Part shown: piece by piece, positions 1 to 10,154 of the stretch | Numbering within the stretch: position 1 is the first letter of the stretch | How the letters are laid out: every line of letters begins with the position of its first letter | Assembly: GCA_004154925.1 (NCBI GenBank) | Contig: QJNS01000110.1 | Coordinates: 1 to 64,000 of the forward strand | Source of the DNA: Monosporascus cannonballus | Taxonomy: Eukaryota > Ascomycota > Sordariomycetes > Xylariales | DNA: 64,000 nt | Direction of reading: 5' to 3' | Made by a program: the position numbers and the translations under genes | The notes under the pieces: generated by a model | What the model saw: the letters and a program-made list of their open reading frames with translations, nothing else | Told to the model about the DNA's origin: nothing | Databases searched by the model: none

Positions 1-1301
1 AACGGGCTCTAGTACTGTATTCGTCTGTTTCTAAGCTTTAAAACCGTATGTACCAACCTTTAGCCTTCTTAACAGCCCGCAGCCGTTTCCCCATAGACAT
101 AATAACCTTTACTATAAAAACGTCCGGGATGGCTTCCTACGCTTTATACAAACATTCGATAAAACGGATGGTATCCAGCTTGTTTTTTTGGAGTTCCCAA
201 AGGTCCGGAAACATCTCTTTTAGGTTCCTTTTAAGTACAGCCCATATATGTTCAATTGGGTTGAAATCAGGGCTATATGGTGGCCAGTCCGGAAAAACCT
301 TTACAGCGTTATTTATCAACCAATCTAGGGATTTTTCGCAAACGTATATGGTGGCGTTATCCTGTTAGAAAAAACGCCAGGGCTTATAAATCGGTAATAA
401 TCTTTCGCCCAAAGCTATCCGATAATTCCAACTGTTAATCCTTCGTTTGGAACCGTCTGGTTTTGGGGTTAGATCGCGTTGCATAACGATAAAAGGCGTA
501 CGGCATTTTTTCCCATCCGTCCCGATCTATATCCCACCTTAAATCATGATAAATATATTTATTTTAATATAGTTCTTAAGGTTGACGAACTCCTTGTTCC
601 ATTTTTCGGACGGGAAATAAAATACTTAAGCCGTTAAGCTGCTAAAGGAATTTTGGCAAAAAAATTTGTCTGAAAATATAGCCTAAAATCGTTAGTTAAA
701 AGCTATATTAACTTTAACGTTATGTACCTGTAACAAATCTTGAAGGAAATTAAATTAATAACATATAAAGATATATTTAGTTTTCGCCGTTTTTTTTAAA
801 AAGTAATATCTTTTTTTAGGATTTTTATTTACGAAAATTCTGCTTTTTTATAATACGTTTAATAAAACGGATATTAATTTTGAATCCGACTGTTTTCCGA
901 ATATCTTTATACGTAACTTTTCGATTTTTTTGTAAAGCAAAAAAATCCATTTTTTTAACGTTTCGAAAAGCCCGAGCGACTTTTTTTTGCTTCAGGTCGA
1001 AGGTGCGGCCGTTTTTCCAATCGTTAATAATGGAAATAACAACGGATTTCGAGGTTTTAAATAAGTTCGCTAAGCGACGTTATGGTATCCCAAGCTTATT
1101 TGCAGTAATAATGCAAGCCCTTTTCCTGGGAGTAAATTTCTGACCTTTATGACGACCGGCAGCCAATTCGGCGCAAAAAGCTTCGAAATCGGCCATGATT
1201 TAAAGAAGTTATGAATTTTGGAAAGTTGAGTATCATCGAGAAGTAGTTCTGAAAATCGGGTGGCTGGGAAGCTTAGGCCGGATTATTTTGGCCCCTCACT
1301 G
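1..1301 (-). mobile_element. Tc1/mariner-type DNA transposon, truncated by window edge
   Basis: One end of the element is visible: a terminal sequence reading CAGTGAGGGGCCAAAATAAT inward on the minus strand (about 1278-1301), next to a TA dinucleotide (1302-1303) that fits the TA target duplication of this superfamily. The transposase reads leftward and ends near position 38. The other inverted repeat is not in the window, so the element must continue to the left or be truncated. It abuts the gypsy A remnant and has probably inserted into it. Base composition is AT-rich and RIP-like. Confidence 0.8.
38..1196 (-). pseudogene. Tc1/mariner transposase, RIP-inactivated
   Basis: The frame begins at an ATG at 1196 (MADFEAFCAELAAG), followed by a helix-turn-helix-like N-terminal region. 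It carries repeated in-frame stops where Gln is likely (CAA to TAA, for example just after KLGIP). The C-terminal DDE core is clear: QDNA with the second catalytic Asp near 355, then WPPYSPDFNPIEHIW (about 235-285) with the final Glu. I count 35 residues between that Asp and Glu. The total length is not a multiple of three, so at least one frameshift exists. The gene cannot make active transposase, but could have been mobilised in trans if both inverted repeats survive. Confidence 0.8.
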
Positions 1302-1303
1302 TA

Positions 1304-2562
1304 ACTAATTTTTTAGTTACCTCTTTAGCTGTAAAACCTTTTTTCGTTTTTTTATATCGTAAGAATTCCGGAACCGTATAAAAAGTTCGATAATTAGTTT
1401 TTTTTATTATTTTATATAACTGTACGATATTGTCCTTATTATATTGTAATATTTATATGCTTTTTTAAGGACTTTAAGATCGTAATTCTTTTTGTAATTA
1501 AGAATATCCGTCTAGATATTTTTTTTCTTTTAATATAATATATCTTAAAGTTAAATCTGGATAGAAAAATTATCCATTTTTTATATTATTTGTTTAACTT
1601 TTGGGTTTTTATAAATCGAATAAGGTTTTTATGATCAAAGTAAATATCGAAACATTTTTTCGTTCCGTTAAGGAAAGGTTTTTATTTTTTGAAGGCGTTA
1701 ATAATTGCCAAAACTTTTTGTCGTAGATCTGGTATCTAAATTTTGCATCTCGGAATACTCTTAAGTAATATGCTATTAGGTACTATTTGTTATTATTTCT
1801 TTGTTATTCCAAGATTGTACCTAGGGTATATTCCGAGGTTTTTATTTTTAAGTGTTTTTTTTGTTTGGGTTTGGTATCTTAATAATAAGTTTATTAGTAA
1901 TTGCTTTTTTTAGTTTTCGAAATATTTCTTTAGCTTTTTTTAGGAGTTCGAATTTCTTTTTAACGTATTCCTTAATAGTAAATTTTGTTAATAACTTAAT
2001 TATATTTTTATATCCTTTAATTAAGCTGCGTACGTAATCCGTAAATTCTAAAATTTGTCGAATATTTATAATAATTACCTTATTAAAAATAGGTTAATGC
2101 TTAATTACTTTTAACTTAAAGCGTTAAATTTGAATTTGGCCGAGAATAAAAATAACTCCTAAAAAGTTTAATTTCTGCGTATGCTATATGCTTTTAGCAG
2201 GGTTATTTCGAATATTTGTTTTATTTAAAATTCTGAATATTTAAGCTATATGCTTTTTATATTCCTTTAGTATTTCGGAATAAATAAGGATATTGTCGAG
2301 GTAGACGAATACGAATTTATCTAAAAACCGTTTAAAAGTGGTTATAATTAAGCTTTAGAAATTAGCGAGAACATTAGTTAATTTTATCGGCATTACTTTA
2401 TATTCGTAAAGTCCGTATACTGTTTTAAATATTATTTTTTATTTTTTTAGTTATTCGGATATGGTAATAACTATTACGAAAATTAAGTACTGTAAATTAT
2501 TTGGCTTTGTTAATATTTTTAAGGTATTTATAAGGGTTAAAGGATATCCGTTTTTAATAATG
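1304..2562 (-). pseudogene. gypsy A pol fragment: RT palm and downstream region
   Basis: Minus-strand translation from 2562 downward gives Ty3/gypsy RT blocks in order: NGYPLTLINTLKILTK (2505-2552), VYGLYEYKVMPIKLTN (around 2365-2415), KRFLDKFVFVYLDNILIYS (about 2277-2333). The active-site box reads YLDN instead of the usual YLDD. Stops (taa, tag) interrupt the frame. The part from about 2150 to 1304 is degenerate and probably covers RNase H and the region before integrase. The fragment continues a frame that starts on the far side of the nested insertion (5630-5760). Confidence 0.75.
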
Positions 2563-2567
2563 ATATC

Positions 2568-2732
2568 TGTAAGGGGCTGCATACGCAGTAGCTAAGGATA
2601 TGGGCCATAACCGGTCTATTGAGAAATCTAGGGAACAGCTAAAAAGATGCGTGGGAGCAGCTAGCTATATATACAGGAGCCACGGGATTAATATTACGCT
2701 AATCCCTTCACTAGGGCCCTTGGCCCGTAACA
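2568..2732 (-). repeat. 3' LTR of gag-only element
   Basis: This repeat matches 5460-5624 over the same 165 bp. The palindrome here is damaged (GGGATTAATATTACG, where the other copy has GGGATTAGCGTTACG), mostly by C/T and G/A changes. It starts next to ATATC at 2563-2567. Confidence 0.85.
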
Positions 2733-3237
2733 TAACCCCCTCCTCTAAATCTAATCCTTGCTTTTTTCCGTTACGCGGTAAACGTTTATTCGCAGTACCT
2801 TTTTAGGGACCTTGTTCCAAGGCGGCGATATTCGCAAATCCTAATCCGAGGGGTCTTCCGACAGTTACGGGGAGATTACGCCGCGTATTTTACGCCCGTA
2901 CGTTTTTGGCGCGCTGCGCGTTATTAGTTCTGTATCTTTACGTTATTTCCCCTTAGGCTTTTTTTTGTTAAATTTTTTAACGTTTCGTAAGCGTCGAACT
3001 TATTTAGGTCCTCCCAGGCTTTGTCGAACGCTTTTGCGGCTGTTTTTTGTCGTTCAACTAGCGACGGAGCCTTTGGGGCCTTGCTAGCGCCAATATGTCG
3101 GACGGCGATTTCCTTCCCTTTGGGATAATTCTTCCGAAAATGCCCCGTTTCGCCACACCCTAAGTAACGCTCTTCCGTTCGCCAGCGGCGCTTGCGTTAG
3201 TAATTAGCGGTTAACGTGCCGATTTCCATACTTTTTA

Positions 3238-3281
3238 TAACTCAGAGTGGTATTTTTTGTTAATTACCTCCACCGCCCCAC
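3238..3281 (+). repeat. left TIR of DNA transposon
   Basis: This 44-bp repeat starts TAACTCAGAGTGG next to TA at 3236-3237 and ends in CCACCGCCCCAC. Confidence 0.85.
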
Positions 3282-4021
3282 TTGGTTTCCCTTATAGGCT
3301 AGTATGTAAACTTTTATAAAATTTATATAAAAATCTACCTATTTCTATATATCCGTAAGTCGTTATTGTAATAACCCGTATATAACGTTTTATTAACTTA
3401 TTAATAATTATATTTGCTTTAAATCAAAACTTTTTCCATAACTTTTTATATAGACCTAAAAGCCCAGTTTCGATATATTAAAAAATAACGTTTTCGGAAA
3501 ACGTCGCCGTTAATTAAAGTTGCCGAACGCTTTTAATAACGATAATAATAGCCCCGAACTTTTTGTTATTTTTTTTAAAAACTTTTTAAAAAGTGCAATT
3601 TTAATATTAAATATAATCCGAAAACTTTACGAAAACTTAACCCTTTAAAGAATTTTACGAAGGACGAAAAGCATAAAATTTAAGTATTAAAGAAGTATTT
3701 TCCAGATTTAATATATTTAAAATTCGCCGAAATAACGAAAAAAACGTTCCAGCAGGTCCAATATATATTAAATATATTTTTAATACCAATTCGCAAAGAT
3801 TTAAAAAAGGGATAAAAACTTTTATTATCGATAATAACTTAGGAACTTTTGTATTTCCTTAAATATTAGCTTTATCGTCGAATACCAGAAGATAATTTTC
3901 AATATTTCGTTTCTGGTCTTAAATAATACGGAAATGATATTATTTATCGTATTTTTTAAGGCTGTGCTTTTATCGTAAAGTTAAAAGCCGTAAAAAACTT
4001 TTTTTAAACTTTAACGTTAAG

Positions 4022-4216
4022 GCATATAAGGCTGAATTATGTAAAAAATGGTTTTAAGCCTGGCTTACGCGAAAGAACCTATTAAAACAAGGTCTAATAT
4101 GGTTTAACAAATACTACGTAATTACCCAGCCTTGTCATCGCCAGTGGCTAACGGTTTATAACGTCGAAAACCCGGATTCTTTTAAATACTTTCGTATACA
4201 AAAGTTTTATAGGTAA
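4022..4216 (+). pseudogene. coding remnant inside the TIR transposon, unidentified
   Basis: A plus-strand frame of 64 codons with a single internal stop reads KAELCKKWF, stop, AWLTRKNLLKQG, then HRQWLTVYNVENPD and FRIQKFYR. It is clearly more protein-like than its surroundings (mixed composition, single stop consistent with CAA to TAA). It presumably belongs to the protein that moved the element. I do not recognise the family. Flanking sequence on both sides probably continues the protein in other frames. Confidence 0.4.
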
Positions 4217-4736
4217 ATATTCTGAAGATATTTTCGAAAAAGGCATAAAGGGCCTTATTATATATGGCTTAAAAGCTAAAAATATATTATTATAAAAAAA
4301 TTTAATACGGTAATACTTTTAATAATTAAAAACTTTACTAATTATTTCCTTAATACGTTTATATTTTAATATAATAGTAACCCGGTTTATTAAATAAAAT
4401 ATATTTTCGAAAAGTTTAACGTCTTTAAAATAAATATTTTTAAAAAACCTTTTAATAAGTTTAATTTAATCTTTATCGAAAACATATAAATTAAAATAAA
4501 ATCTTATTTAAAAAGGAAGTATAATTTATAGCAATTAACAAAAGAATAATTATATATGGCAATATTCGAAGCTTGGTATGCCGTTTTTAAAGATTTTTTA
4601 ATTTCGTTAACTTTGACTTAATGAGATAAAATAAACCGGTACTTTAAGAATAGTAGGAAACAGCAGAGGAATTAATAGAGGGATTTTTGTATACAAATTA
4701 TATGGGAATATACTTACTAGCTGTTCAGGGAATCTT

Positions 4737-4780
4737 GTGGGGCGGTGGAGGTAACTAACAAAAAATACCCCTATGAGTTG
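4737..4780 (-). repeat. right TIR of DNA transposon
   Basis: This is the inverted partner of 3238-3281. On the minus strand it reads CAACTCATAGGGG outward-in and is followed outside by TA at 4781-4782. Confidence 0.85.
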
Positions 4781-5459
4781 TATGGTATCGCCCTCCGACT
4801 GGAAAGTTGTTGCGCGCGAACGCGCCGGGGTGGGGGCCGCTAGGAACGATATTTCCGAGCGGCGAAGAAATTACGCGAACTTTTCCTAAATATTAGGCCA
4901 TCTTTCGTAATCCAGCTGCTTTCTCGTTTCGGCGTTAAGGCTCGAATTTAGCAAAAGAATTTTGGCTTTATCCGGTTATTTGTTTTTTCCGGCCTGGTAA
5001 AAAATATTTTCGAATATAGGAATGTATTCGGATACCGTTTAAACGTTACGTTAGCGCAACTTGGTTAAGCATTAACCAGCTTTCCATTTTTTATTAGGTT
5101 TTTTTAAGGTAACGGCGATATAATTTAAAAAGGTTTAAGGGTTCGGCTTTTTTAAGAATTTTTTTATATACGGCAAAAACGTTAATTTTTAAAATTAACG
5201 GCTAAAGGTTTTTTAAATGTAAAAAAGTTATATACGATTATTGCCGATTGCTTTTCCGTTAAGGAATAATCTCCTATCTATTTTAAGCTTTCAGGCGTTA
5301 TGGTTTTTATGGCTTTATAGTTCGCGAACGGTTCGTAAAACTTAACGGCGCGGTTTTTCGGTATCTATAACAAATAAGCTGCGTACGAATAACGGGTACG
5401 TAACGCTGGCGTACTTTTTACGATAACGGACCGTTCGCGAAAAAGGAGATTTCTTAATA

Positions 5460-5624
5460 TGTAAAGGGCTATATATGCAGTAACTAAGGATATGGGCCAT
5501 AATAGGTTTATTGAGAAATCTAGAGAACAGTTAAGAAAATGCGTAAAAGCAGCTAGCTATATATATAGGAGCCACGGGATTAGCGTTACGCTAATCCCTC
5601 CATTAGGGCCCTTGGCTCGTGACA
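5460..5624 (-). repeat. 5' LTR of gag-only element
   Basis: This 165-bp terminal repeat is the 5' LTR in the minus-strand sense. It holds a TATATATATAG box and, in the same sense, CAATAAA as a possible poly(A) signal. A perfect 23-nt palindrome lies at 5576-5598 (11-nt arms GGGATTAGCGT / ACGCTAATCCC around one central base). It ends at the ATATC target duplication. Confidence 0.85.
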
Positions 5625-5629
5625 ATATC

Positions 5630-8350
5630 GTTTAATTGTTTATAGTTAATTATTTTTCGATAAATAGGATCTTTGTTTTCGTCGATCTTTTATTTGCCAT
5701 TTTTGGTTTTTGGTACCATAAGAACTAGATATTTAGCAGAAATGTTGGAAAGCTAAATATATTTTTTTCAGATCCAATTATATGTCTTTCCATAATACCT
5801 TTAATTTTTCTAGATTTATATAGTAAATTTTACAAAGTTTAGTATAATATTTTTAATATGTATTCGATAATCCTATTAATCGTAAAAAGGTAATTTATGG
5901 TTTTTTTTGTTCTTAAATAGTTTTGTAAACCCTTGATATTCTGGCGGTGCCGTAAAGACCTGATTAGAGATTCGTACTTCTTTGATAATATAGCAAATTT
6001 TTCGTTTATTTTTTTCCGGTACTTTTATTTTGTTTTTTTAAAAAAGTGTTTGTTTTTTTTAATTAATCCGTAAGTTGCTAAAACAAAGCTAAGGCATATC
6101 TAGGATAATGTTATGTCCAGAGATATTAATAATGTTTAACGAAACGTATTTTTGATATCTTTGAACTTGTACCGAGAGTTCCTTAGTTTTTCGAAGAATT
6201 CGTTTATTTTTGTAGGTGGATAGGCTGCCGTTTACCGTACGTAATTTGTAGGACTTTAGCTTATATCTCCAGGGTATCTAATATTTTTCTCTTCTCGTAA
6301 AGGAAATAAAATTATTTTTTGTTTTTGAGTTAATTATTGCTTTAAATGTTTTATTTTTGTATTAAAAAGAAATCTTGATTTGGCTGCGTATTTCTTTTGT
6401 CGTTTTATATAAGGTTTTATAAGTTGGAGCTTTTTAATATCTTAGTTTTAAGGGCCTTTGTAATTTTTTGATTTTTGATGTTATATAGCTTAAGCAAATT
6501 TTTATTCGCGAACTTTTTTGACGGTATGTTTGGTATATTAATCGTGTTTCTATCGGAACTATATTTTCTTGCCGTATTTGCATTATGGCGTTAAGTTGGG
6601 TTTTTTTGGCTTATTTTTTGGTTTTGTGCCTTTTAAGTTATAAGGTTAGAAAAGTGAATTTTCGAAAAGGGTGTTTTTATATTTAGGAGTTTATATTAGA
6701 CGTAAAGTATAGGAACGTAATATAAATATTCTTGCGATATGGCCTTTTAATTCCGTTTTGATTCGGAATGTAGGTAATAAGCCTTGGGATATTTTGGCTA
6801 TCGAAGGATTTTTGTATATCGGCATTTATTATTTAGTTCGGTAAATGTTTTTTCGTCTTATCCGGATTAACAGTTATTATTTTCCTTGGTTATGAGATGG
6901 ACGAGGTAATTGTCGGAGTAATAGGTCGTAAAATATAATAGGTTGTAAGGATTTACTGATGGTATTTTTTAGTAAATGGTATATTTCGGGAGTTCGTAAA
7001 ACTCCGGGGATAATTGTTTATAATTATTGGCGTCTGGTCGAAATCGACGGTCCTTTATATATATCTTATATTTCTGGAAATTAAAATAATATTGGCATCG
7101 TAACTTTATAATTATTTTGAAAACCGTTTATCCTGGATAATATTTGCAGGTTTTAACCTTAAAATCCTAGCAAATAAAATAATTTTCGTAATTTAAGTTG
7201 TTATTTTAAATCTGAATAATTATGGCGATAGTAAATTCCGGCTGAAAAAAAATCGAATTAACTTTTTTTTCTTCCTTTTCTGCCTTGTTATCGGTTTTTT
7301 GTTCCGCCGCTTTGGTTTTTTTTTTTTTTTTAGGTTGGGAAATTTTTCTTTTTTTGGAATTCCTTATAGCGGAAGAACGATATTTGCTTTTGAAATGTCC
7401 CTTTTTCCATAGTTAAAATACTTTATTTTGGACTTGTTTTTTTTTTAGACTTTTTCGAAACGGAATTCGCTTTTTTTAAGGCTTGCATTTATCCTTTTTA
7501 GTTCTGTTGCTGGAGCTTTGTCGTTATTTCGTTTGCCGGTCCTTTTTTTCTTAAGGTACCGATTAAAGGTACGTTGGTCGGCAATAATAACTTTGTTTAT
7601 ATATTTTGCAAAGGATTTTATTTTAGGTTCTATATATAGTTTATCTTTAATTTACGGCTTTAGGCCGTTATAATAAAGATAAAATAATATATTTTCTAGT
7701 ATATTTAAAATAAATATTAAACGATTAAATTAAGTTATGTATTTGTATATTAATTTGATTTGGCGAAAAAGATAAAACTGTTTAATTATATATTGTTTTT
7801 TATTTAAATTTCCGAATAAGGTTCGTATTTTTTTTCGAAATATTTATATTTATTAAAAATATAATTAATTATATCCGAAAACTTTTCGGGATAATTTTGT
7901 AAGTAATTCTTTATAATAGGTTCGAATTTTAAAAAAAAGGTTTCCGGTAAATAGCTAAAAAATATTTATGATTTTTTAATAATTCTTAATTAAAAAACTT
8001 TTATAAAATTTAAGGTAAAATTTGGCCTAAATTAAGAATCCTTCCGGGTCCTCCGATCTATCGTAAAGCTTAAAGGGAATTGGTTTATAACCTTTAACGT
8101 CCGATATTTTATGGTAACTACAAAGTGGAATAGTTTCTTCGCGTATCTGGTTCGTACCAAATAATGATAGGGTTAAGGCTTTTTGCTGCTAAACAAACTT
8201 AATATTCTTTTTCTTTAGAGCTCTAACCTTTATTATTAAGATATATAGTTTCTTATTAACAGTTAGTTCCTTCCTTTTTTTTTTCTTCGAATTTCGCCCC
8301 ATATTTTTCTTTAGCTTTTTTCTTAATTTTTTCCCGTTTTAACTCTTTCT
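5630..8350 (-). pseudogene. gypsy A gag-protease-RT N-terminus, RIP-inactivated
   Basis: The minus strand shows a Gag-like region (RSEDPEGFLI near 8020-8050), then the zinc-knuckle remnant YFNYGKKGHFKSKYRS (about 7374-7421). In that remnant all three Cys of the expected C-x2-C-x4-H-x4-C are now Tyr, consistent with TGT/TGC to TAT/TAC transitions. After a degenerate protease region comes the RT N-terminal segment LVLMVPKTKNGK (about 5700-5735) and IYRKIINYKQLNDIV (near 5630-5675). The reading then stops at the inserted element and resumes at 2562. Numerous stops and frameshifts rule out expression. Confidence 0.7.
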
Positions 8351-9427
8351 TCTGGACTTTAATAATGTCCTTAAGAATCGAGGTAGGTTATTGCTAGAGT
8401 TATAAAAAAAGGGTCCTTTTTAAGATCGGATAATCAAAGGTATTATGTTATCAATTAATTGAAAAACTTTTTTAATAAGGAATAAGTCGTTAAATCTTAT
8501 TAATAATACCCTACTGGCTAAAAACGGGAATCAGATGTACTATTTGTTTTTTTAAACGTCGTCCTATATTATCGTTTATATTAAGTTCAGGAAGGCTTAT
8601 ACCTTAACTGGGCGCTAAACTATTTATCGATTATTAATTAAGAAATTATTAAAATATAACAAACCTGTTATATATTTACTTGGAAATATAAGCAATATCT
8701 GAAAAAGGTCTTAATTTGCAGATAATAATAAGACGAAAAATAATTTAATAGTTTATTCGTTAAAAAGATTTAAAAACTTTTTTAATTAAGGAACGGTATA
8801 ATTGCTGTTCAATTAAAAGCTTAGATTAATAGCTAAGGAGCGAAAAATTAAGTAAGTAGCTATTTACATAAGAAACCTAAAGCCTTATATTTCCTTCCAT
8901 TTTATGGGTGTAATATTGATTTTTTGGATCTTTTAGATTACTTAACTTATAGTGATCTATGTGATTTAATAGATCAGTTAGATCACTTTAAGTTACGTGA
9001 CTTAGAGTGTAGAGTTTTTCCATTTCTGCAGCCCTGGGGTCTCCAGAACGGGTCTGCTCGGGGATCCGTAGCATAAGCAGTTCTTTTTCGCCATAGGTTC
9101 AATCCTAGGCATTATCCACCACCATTACCACTCAGCATATTTTCTGCCATTTTAGTTATCGAGGTCCAACATCATCAATATAATCGGATTAAGTTTTTCA
9201 TTTCGACAATTCCTGTCTGTATCGTGATATAACTTGCTCATCCGCACTGATTAAGACCAATTCCCCCCTACCCTAATTCAGTAAGATTTTTAGAAAAACG
9301 AAAATAACATTACGTGTTAACTAATTACGGCCTATAAAAACGGTGGTAATAGAAATAATTAAAAAACTAAATTAATCGAGTTACATCATAGATTATTAAC
9401 TTACTAAAAATAAGCCAGTAACCCGGA
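8351..9427. other. AT-rich sequence between gypsy A and gypsy B
   Basis: No gene is seen. The stretch probably includes the lost 5' leader or LTR of gypsy A. It becomes less AT-rich at 9000-9290, where a dispersed repeat lies. A short imperfect array of gatc-containing words (TGATCTATGTGATTTAATAG, GATCAGTTAGATCAC) is at about 8945-8990. Confidence 0.5.
9058..9290. repeat. dispersed repeat, copy 1 (less mutated)
   Basis: This block of about 230 bp matches 62297-62515 in the same orientation. Differences are mostly C-to-T and G-to-A in the right-hand copy. Shared landmarks are TTCTTTTTCGCCATAGGTT, AGCATATTTTCT, TTATCGAGGT, ATTAAG/ATTAAAACCAATT. It may be an LTR end with leader, a SINE or another short element; no terminal structure was settled. 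Confidence 0.6.
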
Positions 9428-9822
9428 TATAACGAGCTATAGGGTTTAACCAACTATTAAACCTTAAGTTAACGGGTTTATATTGGCAGGAGTATCGTGG
9501 GAATCTAAGTAATAGATATAATAATTATATTATGTTTCGTAATGTTAAAAATACTTTAAATAACGATATTATATTGCAAGCTAAAACTATCTAAATTATG
9601 GAATTAATAAACGTATATATCTTTGTTCTGGCTTAAACCATTTAACCGGCTTAAGCCCTTAAGCTTCTTAAGCCCTTTAAATTACCTGCTGGCTTAACCG
9701 GCTCAAAGACGCTAAGCCCTTAAGCCCTTTAAGCCAATTACGTGATTTTCTTGGCATGGTCGGGCTTAAATACTCAAACTTTCCGACCGTTTTGGGGAAG
9801 CCAAAATCGTTAAGTCATAATA
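9428..9822 (-). repeat. 3' LTR of gypsy B
   Basis: This 395-bp repeat begins TATAACGAGCT (probably TG before RIP) and ends at CATAATA. It holds a cluster of TTAAGCC/GGCTTAA words (about 9640-9775), then ACGTGATTTTCTTGGCATGG and CCGTTTTGGGGAAGCC. It matches 15782-16175 and 63261-63623. Confidence 0.9.
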
Positions 9823-10154
9823 CGATTTTTCCCCTTCCAAAATTTTTATCCCTAAAAATTATTCCGTTTGTTTGTTAACTTTAGTAAGTAATTTTTCCTT
9901 TTTTATATTTATTATATCAGATCGCGTCGAAAAATCCCGTTTTCGCAAACGTATTAATATTTTTATCCTTACAAAACGTATTATATTGCTAGGTTTTATC
10001 ATATTTTAAAAAAAACTTCTATTTTCGTTACCGTTTTATCGGCATACCTTACAAGGCGTACCGTAATTCTGGGAAATACGCCCGTTACATATAATACGGT
10101 AACTTTTGCGATTTATTTGGCTTTTCGGAATTTAAGCATAAAAAACTTCTTAAT

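Larger units (their letters stand above)
3238..4780. mobile_element. TIR DNA transposon with 44-bp inverted repeats, family unknown
   Basis: Terminal inverted repeats at 3238-3281 and 4737-4780 match at 40 of 44 positions by my count and share the core TTACCTCCACCGCCCCAC. TA lies outside both ends (3236-3237, 4781-4782). A TA duplication plus TIRs of about 44 bp is like Fot1/pogo-type elements, but the interior shows no DDE motif I can recognise. It has inserted into the Gag frame of the surrounding LTR element. The interior is heavily AT-rich and full of stops. Confidence 0.75.
2960..5420 (-). pseudogene. Gag-like ORF of the gag-only element, split by a transposon
   Basis: The minus-strand frame runs from about 5420 to 4783, where it holds a Gag-like region (EPFANYKAIKTITPESLK near 5245-5315, then long stretches with RIP stops). 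It resumes at 3237 after the DNA transposon. The zinc knuckle is at about 3130-3185 as LGCGETGHFRKNYPKG, with the first and last Cys positions altered and Cys/His of the core still visible. It is followed by a charged tail (KAFDKAWEDLNKF). No protease, RT or integrase motif was found. Confidence 0.6.
2568..5624 (-). mobile_element. gag-only (pol-less) LTR retrotransposon nested in gypsy A
   Basis: Two direct 165-bp repeats (2568-2732 and 5460-5624) begin TG and end CA and are flanked by the 5-bp target duplication ATATC (2563-2567 and 5625-5629). The flanks interrupt an RT frame. Orientation is minus: a purine-rich tract (GAGGAGGGGGTTA on the minus strand) lies directly inside the left repeat, as a polypurine tract before the 3' LTR. 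After removing the DNA transposon at 3238-4780, about 1.5 kb remains. That leaves room only for a Gag-like protein with one zinc knuckle and no pol. It therefore resembles a short non-autonomous LTR element moved in trans. Confidence 0.8.
1304..8350 (-). mobile_element. Ty3/gypsy LTR retrotransposon remnant (gypsy A), interrupted
   Basis: On the minus strand a gag-protease-RT order is seen. Gag-like sequence lies around 7600-8350, a CCHC zinc knuckle at about 7378-7421, the start of reverse transcriptase at 5630-5760, and the RT palm at about 2240-2562. RT is split by the insertion at 2568-5624. The sequence is strongly AT-rich with many in-frame stops, as expected after RIP. No LTR of this element could be assigned: the distal pol end is cut by the mariner element at 1301, and the 5' leader dissolves into AT-rich sequence above about 8400. 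Confidence 0.75.

Noticed and set aside
9061..9120. tRNA or tRNA-derived promoter (GGTTCAATCC with TAGCATAAGC upstream)
   Set aside because: Box A and box B starts are only about 27 bases apart, the T-arm does not fold properly, and no acceptor stem forms. A degenerate SINE remains possible but not supported.
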